A stretch of DNA of 64,000 bases from Locusta migratoria (Eukaryota; Arthropoda; Insecta; Orthoptera; Acrididae): assembly GCA_026315105.1 (NCBI GenBank), contig CM048747.1, positions 282,787,654-282,851,653 of the forward strand, read 5' to 3'. The notes under the pieces were generated by a model. The model did not search any database. It had not been told where the DNA came from and saw only the letters and a program-made list of their open reading frames with translations. Of the stretch, positions 34,849-45,563 are shown in pieces. Positions within the stretch are counted from its first letter, which is position 1, and every line of letters begins with the position of its first letter. The translations under genes and the position numbers were made by a program.

Positions 34849-35162
34849 GATCCATCATATTTCGGGCTTGCAGCCGGATCATGTTGACTTCTTCCAACGA
34901 TATTTCGGCTGACAAACGTGCAGCCATCTTCAGGTGAGCACGAGACTGAAGATTACCGGTGTGCGTCGTTCTATATATACCGAAGATTGGCGCCAATCTT
35001 CGGTATATATAGAACGACGCACACCGGTAATCTTCAGTCTCGTGCTCACCTGAAGATGGCTGCACGTTTGTCAGCCGAAATATCGTTGGAAGAAGTCAAC
35101 ATGATCCGGCTGCAAGCCCGAAATATGATGGATCAATCAATACGCCGGGAAAACTTCAAGAT
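34849..35162. mobile_element. Foldback element 2: perfect palindrome with hammerhead-like arms
   Basis: The arms (about 34849-34990 and 34991-35135) are reverse complements with no visible mismatch and essentially no loop (centre TTGGCGCCAA). A 27-base tail follows on the right and contains TACGCCGGGAAA, as in foldback 1. ACTTATGAACT at 34838-34848 and 35163-35173 is the 11-bp target duplication inside the SINE. The frames on the two strands (34829-35065 minus, 34918-35349 plus) read the same protein because of the palindrome and are not genes. The perfect match implies recent origin or gene conversion. Confidence 0.95.
35044..35092 (+). ncRNA. Hammerhead-ribozyme-like core in foldback 2
   Basis: CTGAAGA at 35050-35056, then GGCTG (35058-35062) pairing with CAGCC (35072-35076), then GAAA at 35077-35080. 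UAUC follows, allowing a two-pair stem III and cleavage after C35084. The upstream CAC and downstream GU give a weak stem I. The mirror copy lies on the minus strand (CTGAAGA at 34933-34927, GAAA at 34906-34903). All invariant core bases are present. Self-cleavage is inferred, not shown. Confidence 0.6.
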
Positions 35163-35301
35163 ACTTATGAACTACTTACGAACTAGGACGGCACAAATAT
35201 CCATGCCCGAGGGGGGATTCGAACCCGCGACCGTAGTGGCCGTGCAGATCGTGACTGGAGCGCCTCAGTCTCCTCGGCCACCGCGGCCGGCACGAAAATT
35301 G

Positions 35302-35870
35302 TGCAGAGTCACAAAAAACTCACATTGTAACTGTCTCTTTTTAGGGTAAATCGAAACACAGAACACAAATTGCATCCACAACCAGCGGATTCTGTCCTAT
35401 TAAGACACCAGGATGTTCTCCAAATGATGCTTTTGAGCGGTATTTCTAGGTGAAGAACCAAATAACTTTTTTGGGCCATGATATTTTTTAAACACTTCCG
35501 TCGGCTGTCGCATACATCGTCTATACTAAGAGCATGGTCGGTGGCTTGAACGTAGCATTGTACGTACCTGCGCACATACCTGTAACATTACAGATGAAAT
35601 TCTTTATGTCTTACACGCAAATTTTGCATACCATACGAGTTGTAATTAAGGTTCATTGTATTACCTTACCTAGAAACATTAGTTGGCTAACGAATTCCGA
35701 AAACGAAATATTTTTGGATAGTCCAAAATGTTTGACTTCGGTTATGATTGTTTAAATAAATACTGATGGAAGTACGTAGGTTTTTTGTATCGACCACTTC
35801 TTTTGCATATCAATATACTGATAATTAGTGATGAAAATTATAATTTTTCTTTCCGCCAAAGAAATTTAGG
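35302..35870. other. No recognised feature
   Basis: No family resemblance in any frame and no visible repeat. Confidence 0.4.
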
Positions 35871-35874
35871 TGAC

Positions 35875-35950
35875 GGACGGTTCTGACCCGGTTTCGAACC
35901 CAGGACTACTGATTCAATGCTCTACCAGTCTCCTCGTCATGCATCCGTCC
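35875..35950 (-). repeat. tRNA-like SINE head
   Basis: The minus strand carries GACTGGTAGAGCATTGAATC (A box) and CCTGGGTTCGAAACCGGG (B box). The flanks GGACGGATGC and CGTCCGTCACC could form an acceptor-like stem but do not match tRNA length. A tRNA-derived retroposon is more likely than a gene. Confidence 0.45.
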
Positions 35951-36014
35951 CCCAGTCGATCACCAAATTAACTTGAATTTAATGTACACACAGTTCCAGC
36001 CAAAATGTTTGACT

Positions 36015-36990
36015 TTACATCTACGTACGTACCCCGTAGTCCACCGTAAGGTGCGGGGCGGATGGACACTGTACCACTACTAGGCATTTCCTTTCCTATT
36101 CCACTACCAAATAGAACGAGGAAAAAAAGAATGTCTATATGCCTCCGTACGAGCCCTAATTTCTCTTGTCTTTGTTATCACTACGCGAAATGTAAGTAGG
36201 CGGCAGGAAGATAGTACTACACTCAGCTTCAAATTCCGCCCTTCTAAATTTTCTCAACAGAAATTCACGAAAAGAACGTCGTCTTTCCTCCAGCGATCCC
36301 CAATTGAGTTGCCGGACCATTTCCATGACACTCGCGCATTGGTCGAACCTACCAGTAACAAACCTAGCTGCTCTCCTCTGAACTGCTTCTATGTCTTCGT
36401 TTAAACTGATCGGCTGTGGGTCCCAAAGACTTGAATAATACTCAATATGTGGTCGTACAAACGTTTTATACGCGATCTCCTTTACAGATGAAGTACATCT
36501 TCCCAAAATTCTCCCAATAAACCGAAGTCGGCTGTCCGCCTTACTCACAACTGTCCTTACATGTTCGTTCAATTTCATATCGCTCTGCAATGTTACGCCT
36601 AGACATTTGAACGACGCGACAGCATCAAGAAGCTCACTACTAATGCTGTATTCGAACATTATGGGATTGTTTTTCCTACTCATGCGCATCACCTTACATT
36701 TTTACATTGAGCCATTCTTCGCACCTGTATGCTATTACAGTCAGTTATAGACGACACCGTCCCATACACCACAGCATCATCAGCAAACAGCCGCAAATTA
36801 CAACTTACTCTGTCCATCAGATCATCTATATAGATATAAAATAATAGCGGTCCTATCACACTCCCCTGGGGGGCACGCCTGACGATACACTCATCACTGA
36901 TGAACAATCGCCGTCGAGTACAACTTACCGCGTTCTATTTCTTAGGAAGTCTTCCAGCCAGTCACAAATCTGTAAACCTATTTACTAGTA
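36015..36990 (-). pseudogene. CR1/Jockey-like LINE, 5' truncated
   Basis: On the minus strand: RAPQGSVIGPLLFYIYIDDL (motif B), RLFADDAVVYGTV (catalytic FADD), then after an internal deletion VMRMSRKNNPIMFEYSI-like sequence, SFKCLGVTLQSDMKLNEHV, and RRAARFVTGRFDQCASVMEM with LNWGSLEERR. This is the second half of a LINE ORF2 including the C-terminal domain, followed by the family 3' tail ending CGGTGGACTACGGGGTACG. The 5' part is missing, as expected after incomplete reverse transcription. A stretch between the catalytic box and VMRMS is missing. Confidence 0.9.
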
Positions 36991-38795
36991 ATTTTTCAAA
37001 CAATTGTTATTACCTACGGGCAGCATGGTAGCTGATGTTGCTCACTGATTATTTCCGAGCGAAAGGAAATGTTCGTTCGGAAACTTTTAATGTAAACATA
37101 GGTTGTCACAATTAAATTGATATGCAAATTAGGATAAAAAATAATTGGAGGCTGTTAGCGGAGGCCCGAGGCTGGTGGGGCAGAGGGGGGGAGAGGCGGC
37201 AGGGGCGGAAGGGCTGGAGGCGGAGGTAGCCCTAGTGACCAGTTATGGGGTGTGTAACGAAGCATGGTAGGATTTATTCGCATCTGCTTGCATTACTGAA
37301 CCTCCAGATACCAGTGTTGCATAATAATAGGTATGAATGTAGTTCGTATATTATTTTCTTTTCCAAAACTTTTGTAATTCTTTTTTCTAACGTGACTAGT
37401 TTCAGTTGTTTTCTATTATTTGATATCACAGATGTTTTTTCAATTAGCAAATATTAATTACTTCATGCAATAGGTGTGTTGTTATAGTTCAGATAGTATG
37501 CTAATTAATATGTCTGATAAAACTAATTAAATTCTTTTTTCATAATATTAAAGCAAGTGTTATTATGTTTTACAAGTAATGTTAGGAAAGTTGGGCCCTC
37601 GTCGTTCTGTTATAATTATCGTTTATTCGGAAGTAATTGTTAAAAAAACCTATTTAAATATATTTGCAAGTGAGGCAATATTAATTTAACCAAGATTTGT
37701 AAATCAGTTTACTCACTAGTATTTACGCTATCTTTTACAATAACCAGATGAATGTTTTTTTTTTTAACTTTTCCATTATAATTAATATAATGTACATAAT
37801 TAACAATACGTAATTTTTAGTGTCATTGTTTGGATGATATAAATAGGTTGCTTCCTGTCATGTAAATGATTCTTGTGTCATCTTTGTTAGGCGGCACAAT
37901 CCAAGCCAGTAATGAGTATTGTTTCGAGCTGTGTAACATGATGTACTTGAGGCACAATCCAAGTCACTTTTAACTTTAATTTTGAACAATTAAGTAAAAG
38001 TTCTTAAATATTAGTCGTGTAGAAAGTGTATCTACAGTTATTACGAACTAACTCATATGCGTGCCACACAAGATGTACACCTCTGACTTTTGTATTCCAC
38101 ACAAGAACTGTGTAAATTTGAATTATTGATGTGTGGAATGTGCGTACTGGGTTGCGGTAACTGTTATTAATGAGACTTGTACTCTGGCCATAAATGGGGA
38201 CAACTGGGCACTAATGAATCAGGTGAAGTAAATGAATGGAGTGGCAATGAACTGCAATTCTATGAGCCGCCTCCATTATTTTTAGTGGATTAGTTTTGCC
38301 CCATGAAATTTCAGCCAGCCATTACTGAGAGCGCCTGTCAACGAGAACTTGAAGAGGCAACGAGCTACGACCAGTACGTCGCAGGTGGGCATTTGTCCTT
38401 TAATTGTTGTTATTTACAAGATTTCAAACTCTTGTTAAGTGCAATTTCCTGTTTGACTTTACCAGTCAATCTTCCGCCATTGTCCTACTGAGTGTTCACT
38501 GTCAATCATCCATCATCATCCTTTGGTCAGGAGCGATCGCTATTGTCCGAGGGTGGAAGAGTGGGGGGTAGCGGTACCTGACCCTGATGATAGTAACGTC
38601 AACGCTTGATTCACAGTGGCTCCGGACCCATTTCGATATACTACTTTCATCATCAGAGTTAGTTGGGCTGTGAGAACCAAAGCAGATAGAAAGATTTCTA
38701 TTGTGTTCAGTTCTCTGTTGGCAATTGTTTGTGAAAATATAGTAAACATGGAAAGCCAATTTGTATTATGTTCAAATTCATGAAAAGATATTTAT
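36991..38795. other. AT-rich, no recognised gene; weak hammerhead-like motif
   Basis: A GC-rich purine patch lies at 37150-37230. On the minus strand CTGATGA (38656-38650) is followed 15 bases later by GAAA (38634-38631), but the enclosed stem is only two or three pairs. The frames at 37245 and 38303 have no family resemblance. Confidence 0.35.
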
Positions 38796-38799
38796 TGCT

Positions 38800-40200
38800 A
38801 TGTCTACTAATACTGTGTGCCCTGTCCCACCTCCTTATCTGCCTCACGAACCTATTCTGCAATAGAACTGTACTACGAGTGCATCCAGAAAGTAATTTTC
38901 CAAACTATAAAACAGAGACCTGTTGGCAATAGGTCAGGCAATAGAAGTTTGTCATTCTTGAGGGTGATCTGTTCCATTTATTTATTGCGTGGTAGCACTG
39001 ATGGCTGTTTAATCTCTACATCTCTGACTTGCCTGAAATCACCTCAAGGAAGTTCAGCTATGCTGATAAAATGGCTCTACCTATCCAAAGCAAATAGTTT
39101 GAAGGCAATGGAAACATCCTCACTACTGACCTAAACAAATTGCGTGAATATTTCATCAAATGGAGGCTAATACCAAATACCTCAAAAACTGAGTTGAATT
39201 GTTTTCATTTAAATAACAAAATGGCGGGATATGAGCTGAAGGTTCTTATGAATAACAATTAACTGCGATATCAGCAACATCCCAAGTATGCGGGGGTCAC
39301 CCTAGATAGGACCTTATCGTTCAAAAGACACTTGGAAAATGTATCCAATAAAATAAGCTTACGGAACAACTTGATTAAGAGGCTCTGCAGCACTAACTGG
39401 GGACCATCAACAGACACACTACGAACTCTGCACTCGCATTAGGATACTCTGTAGCCGTGTACTGTGCAATAGTGTGGTTAACCAGCAAGCATGTATAGAA
39501 GGTGAACACCCAGCTCGACGCCGCTATGAGAAACATAACTGGATGCATAAAGACTACCCCACTATATTGGCTTCCAACCCTCTCTGCTAAGACAGGAAGT
39601 TCTGATGAAGAAATATTTTTAAAAAAATGAATAACCCCCTACTTCCTATCTATGAAGATAGTCATTTTTGGAAAGAATGCAACTCCGCTCTAGAAATCCA
39701 CCTCTAAGAGGAGCCTAACAACTGTAAGCTGCAAACTGCAGGGTTATTGGTCCCTAGCTTACAAACTACTTAAACTAAGTTAAACTAACCCAAGGACAAC
39801 ACACACACCCATGCCCGAGGCACGATTCGAACCTCGGACACGGGAGACCGTGCGCTACCAGCTTCATCATGGATACTAAATGGCATGAGAGCTGGAATGA
39901 TAGTGCTTCCCCTAACAACAGTGCAACCGTGAACAAATCTGTCCATCAGAGACACCTAAGGACTTTGAACTTCCACGACAACGATAGAAAAGCCTAAACA
40001 GAATCCGAACAGGACATGGACTGTGTGCACACAACCTACACAAGTGGGGAAAGCTTACCAGCCCTAGCTGTGAGACACCAAAGCAAACAATACAGCACAC
40101 CATCTACGACTGTGAATTAAGAGCCTACCAGGGAAGTCGTGCTGACTTCTTCAACGCCATACCGCCCTATCTCGAATGGATCGCCAATTTGGACGTCAGA
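38800..40200 (+). pseudogene. Jockey-like LINE relic, interrupted by a SINE
   Basis: Plus-strand frames read LYISDLPEITSRKFSYADK (near the YADD region, second D changed to K), LREYFIKWRLIPNTSKTELN, YAGVTLDRTLSFKRHLENVS and AMRNITGCIKTTPLYWLPTL. Past the SINE they read RIRTGHGLCAHNLHKWGKL, then CETPKQTIQHTIYDCELR, the C-terminal cysteine-histidine region of Jockey-type LINEs. The changed catalytic box, several stops and frameshifts make it dead. Confidence 0.85.
39725..39860 (-). repeat. Partial SINE type 2 in the Jockey relic
   Basis: Minus-strand copy with CGAACCTCGGACACGGGAG and a CAACACACACACCCATGCC segment. The 5' head beyond GCGCTACCAG is missing and no duplication was found. Confidence 0.75.
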
Positions 40201-40610
40201 ATTTGAAGATTCGTATAATGCAAAGTATCTGTTGTGATGTTACTTCTTGCTGTGTTTATCGTTTACTGCATATCGTACATATATGTTTACTCACACTCCA
40301 ATACCCACACTTTGTCTTGTTTCTGGACATTTCTGTCGCAGATTTCGGAACCAGAAATTCATTATTTTTCATGTCATGTTAGAATTAGTCATCTGTGATT
40401 AAAGGACTGCATCATGAACTAACTGTCACCGGCGATCGTCTTTGTGCAACAAAGATCTCCCGCTTGGTAGCAGCAGCAGGAGGCCACACAACCCACCTAG
40501 GTTTGAGCACGTCCTTTCAGAGAATTTGACCGAACTCAGAAGTAAAGGACGTTGCTTTTAAGGACTTACGCAGACCTTAAATAATTATTTTGAATCGAAG
40601 GGGCATTTTT
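40201..40610. other. No recognised feature
   Basis: The frame at 40176-40382 has no family resemblance. Confidence 0.4.
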
Positions 40611-40614
40611 CTGC

Positions 40615-42100
40615 TGCCTGTTGGCTGAACTGTCAGAAAAAGCAAACGAACCGTGTGTAATATTCTACCATGGCCTTTCTAAGCAGTGTCGGTTTAAGTG
40701 TGATGTGCTAAGTTTTATAATGATGCTATGGTTAAAGATGCCATCACTTTCAACGGGGCAGACTCGTGCATACAGGAACAGATCCTTAAATACTTTGATC
40801 CTAACCTGCAGCAAAAGCTACAAACATTAAATTATGAGAACACTTGGGACGCTGCGGCAGGTAGTTTTATGATTACACATGTGTGTTCAGTAGATCAGAG
40901 TTCTGCTTCCTCCCTGTGTGTGGCCTGGTGTTTGCGGCTTAGCCACAACCATACAAAGAAAGATCATACTTCTCCAGCTGACTTATACTTTTTTTTTTGT
41001 CTATCGGACCAAACTGCGTGGTCAACAGCCTACAAACTACTTAAACTAAGGTAAACTAACCTAAGGACGAACACACACGCGCATGCCCTAGGGAGGACTC
41101 GAACCTCCGACGGCGAGCAGCCGCGCGCTCTGCAGCAAGGCGCCTTAGATCGCTCGGCTACTCCACCGCGGCCGTCCTGTGGGACACGTCAGCATCACAG
41201 TAGCCTACAGCAAGCCTCAGACTACGAAAAGCTGTCAACGCTGTACAACTAAGCACACTCGCAGCACTTGTCCTTCGCATGATGCTACTTGCTGTCACTG
41301 CTGGAAGGGAGAACACGTGACAGTGGTCTGCTTACAATGCGAAAAACATCGGCAATGCACCTTGAAAATACCATCACGAATTTACAATCGCACAGACAGT
41401 ATGTCATCTGCATTACACACTAGAGTATGCTGCACACCAGCTACTCATCTCACAGGCAAAGTGCTCGTCTTCTCAACCATGCCAGAACGATAAATTATTT
41501 GTCCATTTGAACATTGCAGGGCACAATGTACAACTGCAACTCAACAGTGGCTCTTCAATTCCTTTTAAAGCATTGTACAAACGAAGTTCTAGGCAGACCA
41601 AATTTGATAAAGTAGCCTGCTATTCTCACAGCGTGTAATAGCCAGGACATTCCAGTGCCTAGTATTTGTAGCCTCCCTGCTTCGTATTAAGGACAAACCA
41701 TGACATGTGACATTTTGCTTTCTCTATTCCCTGGACATTGCAAACAGTTTTTGACTTATTTGATTTGTTTGGACTACGTATTTGGAACAATGTACTTTGT
41801 TAGTTCTTTTGTTCGAATGGGCAGTGAAGATTACCTATGTATTACATTTCAGTCATTATTTTCTAAAAGACTAAGAAAAACTAACAGTTTCGTTAGGCAC
41901 ATTACAGTGAAAGACAATGTGCATCCGCACATTTGCAAAACTCACCCTATTCCGCGCGAAAGGGTTGCACAATAACTTCAAGCATTACATGATAATGGTG
42001 TTATTGCTCTGCTAGCTCCTAGTCAATAATTTTACAAATCCCTTACACAGCCTCCATCAATGTGCTAATTTTAATTCCACGGTGAACACTCAAACAGTGA
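40615..42100 (+). pseudogene. Gypsy-type LTR retrotransposon relic (gag, protease start)
   Basis: Gag-like sequence DAITFNGADSCIQEQILKYF, then LNYENTWDAA, is followed after a SINE by a zinc-knuckle pair: SCQRCTTKHTRSTCPSHDAT then CCHCWKGEHVTVVC (41228-41332). A degenerate retropepsin site follows (VHLNIAGHNVQLQLNSGSSI near 41510), where the catalytic D-S/T-G has become N-S-G. Past this only scraps remain. Domain order fits insect Gypsy elements. No LTRs were identified. Confidence 0.75.
40999..41174 (-). repeat. SINE type 2 inserted in the Gypsy gag
   Basis: Minus-strand copy from TCTATCGGACCAAACTGCG to CTCCACCGCGGCCG, with a T/A-run at its tail side (40990-41000). A clear duplication is not visible. 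Confidence 0.85.
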
Positions 42101-43015
42101 TTGACATTTTCCATTGGCGCAGCTGTGGGAGTTAATGGAAAAACTGGGGACCGGACAGTGGCGGACAAAGGCTATCGGAGGCCAGACGAGGCGGCAAAAC
42201 ATATTAATGCCTCCCGTCCACTTGTAAATACATGTATTACTATTAAAAAAATTGAGATTTGGAGGCCCCCAGTACGAGAGGCACAGGGAAGTGTTAAAAA
42301 TGTAGGTTTAGAGATTTGAAGGCCGTAGAATTACGGGCCAAGGGTTTTGTGTCCCAGCCTCGTCGCCGCTTTTGTGTCTCGTTTCCGTCGTAGGTGTCGG
42401 TGGCCGACTAGAAGGAAACAGACGCAGGAATAAAGGATGCACTCGTGTGCAGGTACGGAGGTGACCAGCCAGAGGGACAGCAGAAACTAGAAACACTAGA
42501 GTAAATTAGAACGAGATATATATTTCTTAGAGACTTAGTAATACTTAACTTTTACATAGCTCAGTACTGCAGAATGCTGATATATAGTTGAGCTAGAGGC
42601 CTGCCTAGTGCCTATCCGATAGCCAAGTCTTCACTGGTGCCTATCTGATTCCGAAGTGTTAACTGGTTCCTATCTCAGTCCCAAGTGAACGATGTCGTTC
42701 ATTGGTGGCCACGAGCGGGATAGCAGCAGAGGGCGCTCGTGGCTGACGTCGTAAGAACGCCGCGCCGTGCATGCATGGCGGCGCGCGGCGAAAGTAGGTG
42801 GCGCGCACTTTAGACTTGTGCGACACCACAAAGGGTACTAAAAAAAAATAAAAAGTGCTTTCGAGGTATATGGAGGGCTCCCAAGACGAGAGGCACGAAC
42901 CGATCCGCCCCCTCTACCCCCCCCCCCTTAGTCCACTACTGTATTGTCGCTTATATAGTAGGTCCTACAATATGTGATACATCTCTGAGGCGGCATGACA
43001 ACGAGGTGCACCGGA
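42101..43015. other. No recognised gene
   Basis: Contains a GC-rich CpG-dense stretch at 42710-42810 and two similar short motifs (ACGAGAGGCAC) at about 42275 and 42878. The frame at 42101-42319 has no family resemblance. It could hold a solo LTR but I could not define ends. Confidence 0.35.
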
Positions 43016-43027
43016 ACAAAAAGTGGA

Positions 43028-43121
43028 TGTTCAAATGTTTGTAAATCTATCGGACCAAACTGCGTGGGCATCAGTCCGTAGCTTACAAACTACTTAAACC
43101 TAGATAAACTAACATAAGGAC

Positions 43122-43172
<51 letters not shown>

Positions 43173-43240
43173 ACTCGAACCTCCACGGCGAGCAACCGCG
43201 CCCTCCTCCTTTTTTGACCGCTCGGCTACCCCACCGCGGC
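43028..43240 (-). repeat. SINE type 2 with an expanded CA microsatellite
   Basis: Minus-strand SINE flanked by ACAAAAAGTGGA at 43016-43027 and 43241-43252. The CAACACACAC segment of the SINE has expanded to about 24 CA units (43121-43168), deleting or replacing the GGGCATGG motif region. Confidence 0.93.
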
Positions 43241-43252
43241 ACAAAAAGTGGA

Positions 43253-43900
43253 AGTGTTAGTAATTAGATCAGGTGATGCAGCGGTAACACCGGAAACAGC
43301 GACAGTAAAATAGGAGATGTGAATGATTATGACAGTCTCACTAAAAGTTGAGCCAACACCCTAAAAGGTGCAAGTAAGAAATGTTTCTATGCATTGAAAT
43401 GTATATTAAAGAACTGAAACACTGTAATCTTTACTAACTTTATATTTCTTAGCACTTTATTTTTAAGTTAGGAAGTTTGTATTTTAATCTCCTAAGGTTA
43501 CTGGCGTTTTTGTCAAGGTGGTTTATTTTAACTTCCGTGGTTTTTTCGAACAGCAAAGAATAAAAATATTCTGAAGTGTTATTCGCAGTTGGCTGGTACA
43601 CACAGTGAAAACGACAGCTGCGTAGTGCATCGGCATCAGCATAGTTAGATTACATTAATACTTGTTCCACGATACTTCGCAATGATGTGGAACATGTCAG
43701 GTTAATAACAGGTGTCTGTGCAAGATATTACATTGTACAAAATATTAAATTACCGGTATTCAAATATATTTTTATTTATTATTTATTTAGACTTACTAAT
43801 TTATATCTAAAAAAGCGTCCAATAACAATCTATGCTTAAAAGTCAATCATTTTAATTCTTTACCAAAGCTCTGTGTAGAGCTTTACTTAAGGTAAGGTAC
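43253..43900. other. No recognised feature
   Basis: AT-rich sequence with no frame of note. Confidence 0.4.
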
Positions 43901-43904
43901 GATT

Positions 43905-44105
43905 GTGATGCCATCTCTTGTCGCTGCAAGGAACAAGTTGGGCCAATTTAGACCAGACGCTGCGATCGGACAGCCATCTCTTGTCGCTGCAAGGAACTAA
44001 TCGGCCAATTAGACTGAAAAGCCCAAGGCTCTGCGTAAGCTACGATTGGGGAGCCATCTCTTGTCGCTTCAAGGAACTAGTCGGGCCAATCAGACCGAAC
44101 ATCTC
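43905..44105 (+). repeat. Three-unit tandem repeat
   Basis: GCCATCTCTTGTCGCTGCAA occurs at 43910, 43973 and 44053 (one base changed in the third), each followed by GGAAC(T)A, GGGCCAAT and AGACC. Unit spacing is 63 and 80 bp. The frame 43918-44115 follows the repeat and is not a gene. Confidence 0.85.
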
Positions 44106-44322
44106 TATAGAGTAATAACTTTTTACCAAATGGCGCCTGAAAAGCCGTTTTTTCCTTTGTTATTATGAACAAAAACATTGCTTCGTTGTTTCTGGTGTCA
44201 CTTATAGCATAAATGATCGGACATAAGTTGAATATTTATACGCACTCGCTTCAACTGATGCAGATTGTAAGTAATAAAACAGCGGATGTTCATCTTTGAG
44301 AGCACCCTTATACAGCACTGTG

Positions 44323-44472
44323 GACACCGTGATCATGAAGGCGGTTCCACCAGGACGAGGCTCTTCCATCGCATTTGGTTGAGCTGACCCCTGCGATATT
44401 CCGCTAACGTCGGTAACTCGGGTGCTAATTGCATAATTTTTGGTAGTCGGGACTGCGTTCGCGCTGACCCGG
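44323..44472 (+). pseudogene. U1 snRNA pseudogene
   Basis: From GACACCGTGATCATGAAGGC onward the sequence follows U1: stem-loop I and II sequence (GGTTCCACCAGGACGAGGCT), CTGACCCCTGCGAT, GCATAATTTTTGGTAGTCGG with the Sm site AATTTTT, and GACTGCGTTCGCGCTGACCC of stem-loop IV. The functional 5' end (ACTTACCTG) that pairs with splice donors is replaced by unrelated bases (TATACAGCACTGTG), so this copy could not recognise normal 5' splice sites. This is most simply a retropseudogene. The frame annotations nearby are irrelevant. Confidence 0.88.
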
Positions 44473-44964
44473 TCTTACTGAAATGAAGTTATAGTGTGAT
44501 ATTGGATCTTCTCTAAGCTTTGGATGACGTCAATATTTTATCATAAGAAGTTGGGTTGAAATGTTACAGATCTCAGATAGAATACGTAGTTAAGAAAGTG
44601 TATTTATATTATTTGAATCGGTAATTGTAAAAACAGCAATAGTCCAAAAAAGTTAAATTCTTCAGGAGAAGCAAAAAAACGTATACAAGATATACGAAGA
44701 ATAGTAGGATAGATACATTAATTTAAATAATGGTAAACTTTAACAATAAAATAAAGTACTTTAAATATAACAACTTTGCATGTATGATTTTTTTAATTGT
44801 GTGGACTTTATTTTGGACTGATATTTTAACACCAAAATTTGTTTATGTTACCAAAAGATACCTTCTTTTATAAACTTTATGTACAATATTACTTGTAGCA
44901 TGCCTTTACACATTGTTTAATATTGCTTTACGAAAAGAACTGAAAAACTGTTAATCTATGGAAA

Positions 44965-45008
<44 letters not shown>

Positions 45009-45077
45009 TATTTTTATCTGTCACATTCCACTTCTTTCACCTCTGGCAGTATTGCTCATGTGAAAAATACCGAGTAG
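44473..45077. other. AT-rich sequence with an (AT)n microsatellite
   Basis: An uninterrupted AT run spans 44969-45006. No genes recognised. Confidence 0.5.
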
Positions 45078-45440
45078 CACCGTGGTTCGGAACCCACGTT
45101 AAACTGTAGGGCCGGCCGCGGTGGCCGAGGGGACTGAGGCACTCCAGTCACGGTCTGCACGGCCACTACGGTCGAGGGTTCGAATCCCCCCTGGGGCATG
45201 GATACTTGTGCCGTCCTAGTTCGTAAGTAGTTCATAAGTAGTTTGTAAGTTTAGGGACTGATGACCCCGTAGTTGAGTCCCATAAATTATACAAACATTT
45301 GAACATTTAAACTGTAGGTCCCCCTATAACTGGCTGGGTAAGTCAGTTCGAAGGTCGGAGGAAGGCAACGGCATACCATCTCCAAACAGGACCATGACTA
45401 GTAAAGCACTGTGGTGTTCAAACCAATCTTCGGATTGTTG
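45078..45440 (+). repeat. Second retroposon family ('GGCAACGGCATACC' repeat), split
   Basis: Sequence from GTGGTTCGGAACCCACGTTA through TATAACTGGCTGGGTAAG, GGAGGAAGGCAACGGCATAC and CAGGACCATG to GATTGTTGACTGC. A reverse-orientation copy lies at 50123-50281 with its own target duplication, so it is a mobile repeat of about 160-170 bp. This copy is split by a type 1 SINE (45110-45306). Confidence 0.8.
45110..45306 (+). repeat. SINE type 1, complete
   Basis: GGCCGGCCGCGGTGGCCGAG to ACAAACATTTGAACAT, flanked by TTAAACTGTAG at 45099-45109 and 45307-45317. It is inserted in the other repeat family. Confidence 0.96.
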
Positions 45441-45563
45441 ACTGCTTTACCTTTTTTAAATCGTGACATTAGGACACGAATTTCTTATTTGAACTAACAA
45501 GACAAAAAGCTTAACTCTACATAAAGGTTATTTTACAACAAAACTTTTATAACAAATTAAAAA

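Larger units (their letters stand above)
34774..35290 (-). repeat. SINE type 1, split by foldback 2
   Basis: The two halves (34774-34848 and 35163-35290) make a complete SINE when the foldback is removed. The outer target duplication is CACGAAAATTG at 34763-34773 and 35291-35301. Confidence 0.95.

Noticed and set aside
34829..35349. Identical protein frames on both strands (starting MQPSSGEHETEDYRC)
   Set aside because: They are mirror images caused by the perfect palindrome, not two genes.
38631..38656. CTGATGA...GAAA on the minus strand as a hammerhead
   Set aside because: Stem II has only two or three pairs and stems I and III are not evident; kept only as a weak motif.
1567..45306. tRNA genes at the A/B-box sequences
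   Set aside because: Bodies of about 190-200 bp, shared tails and target duplications show they are SINEs, not tRNA genes.
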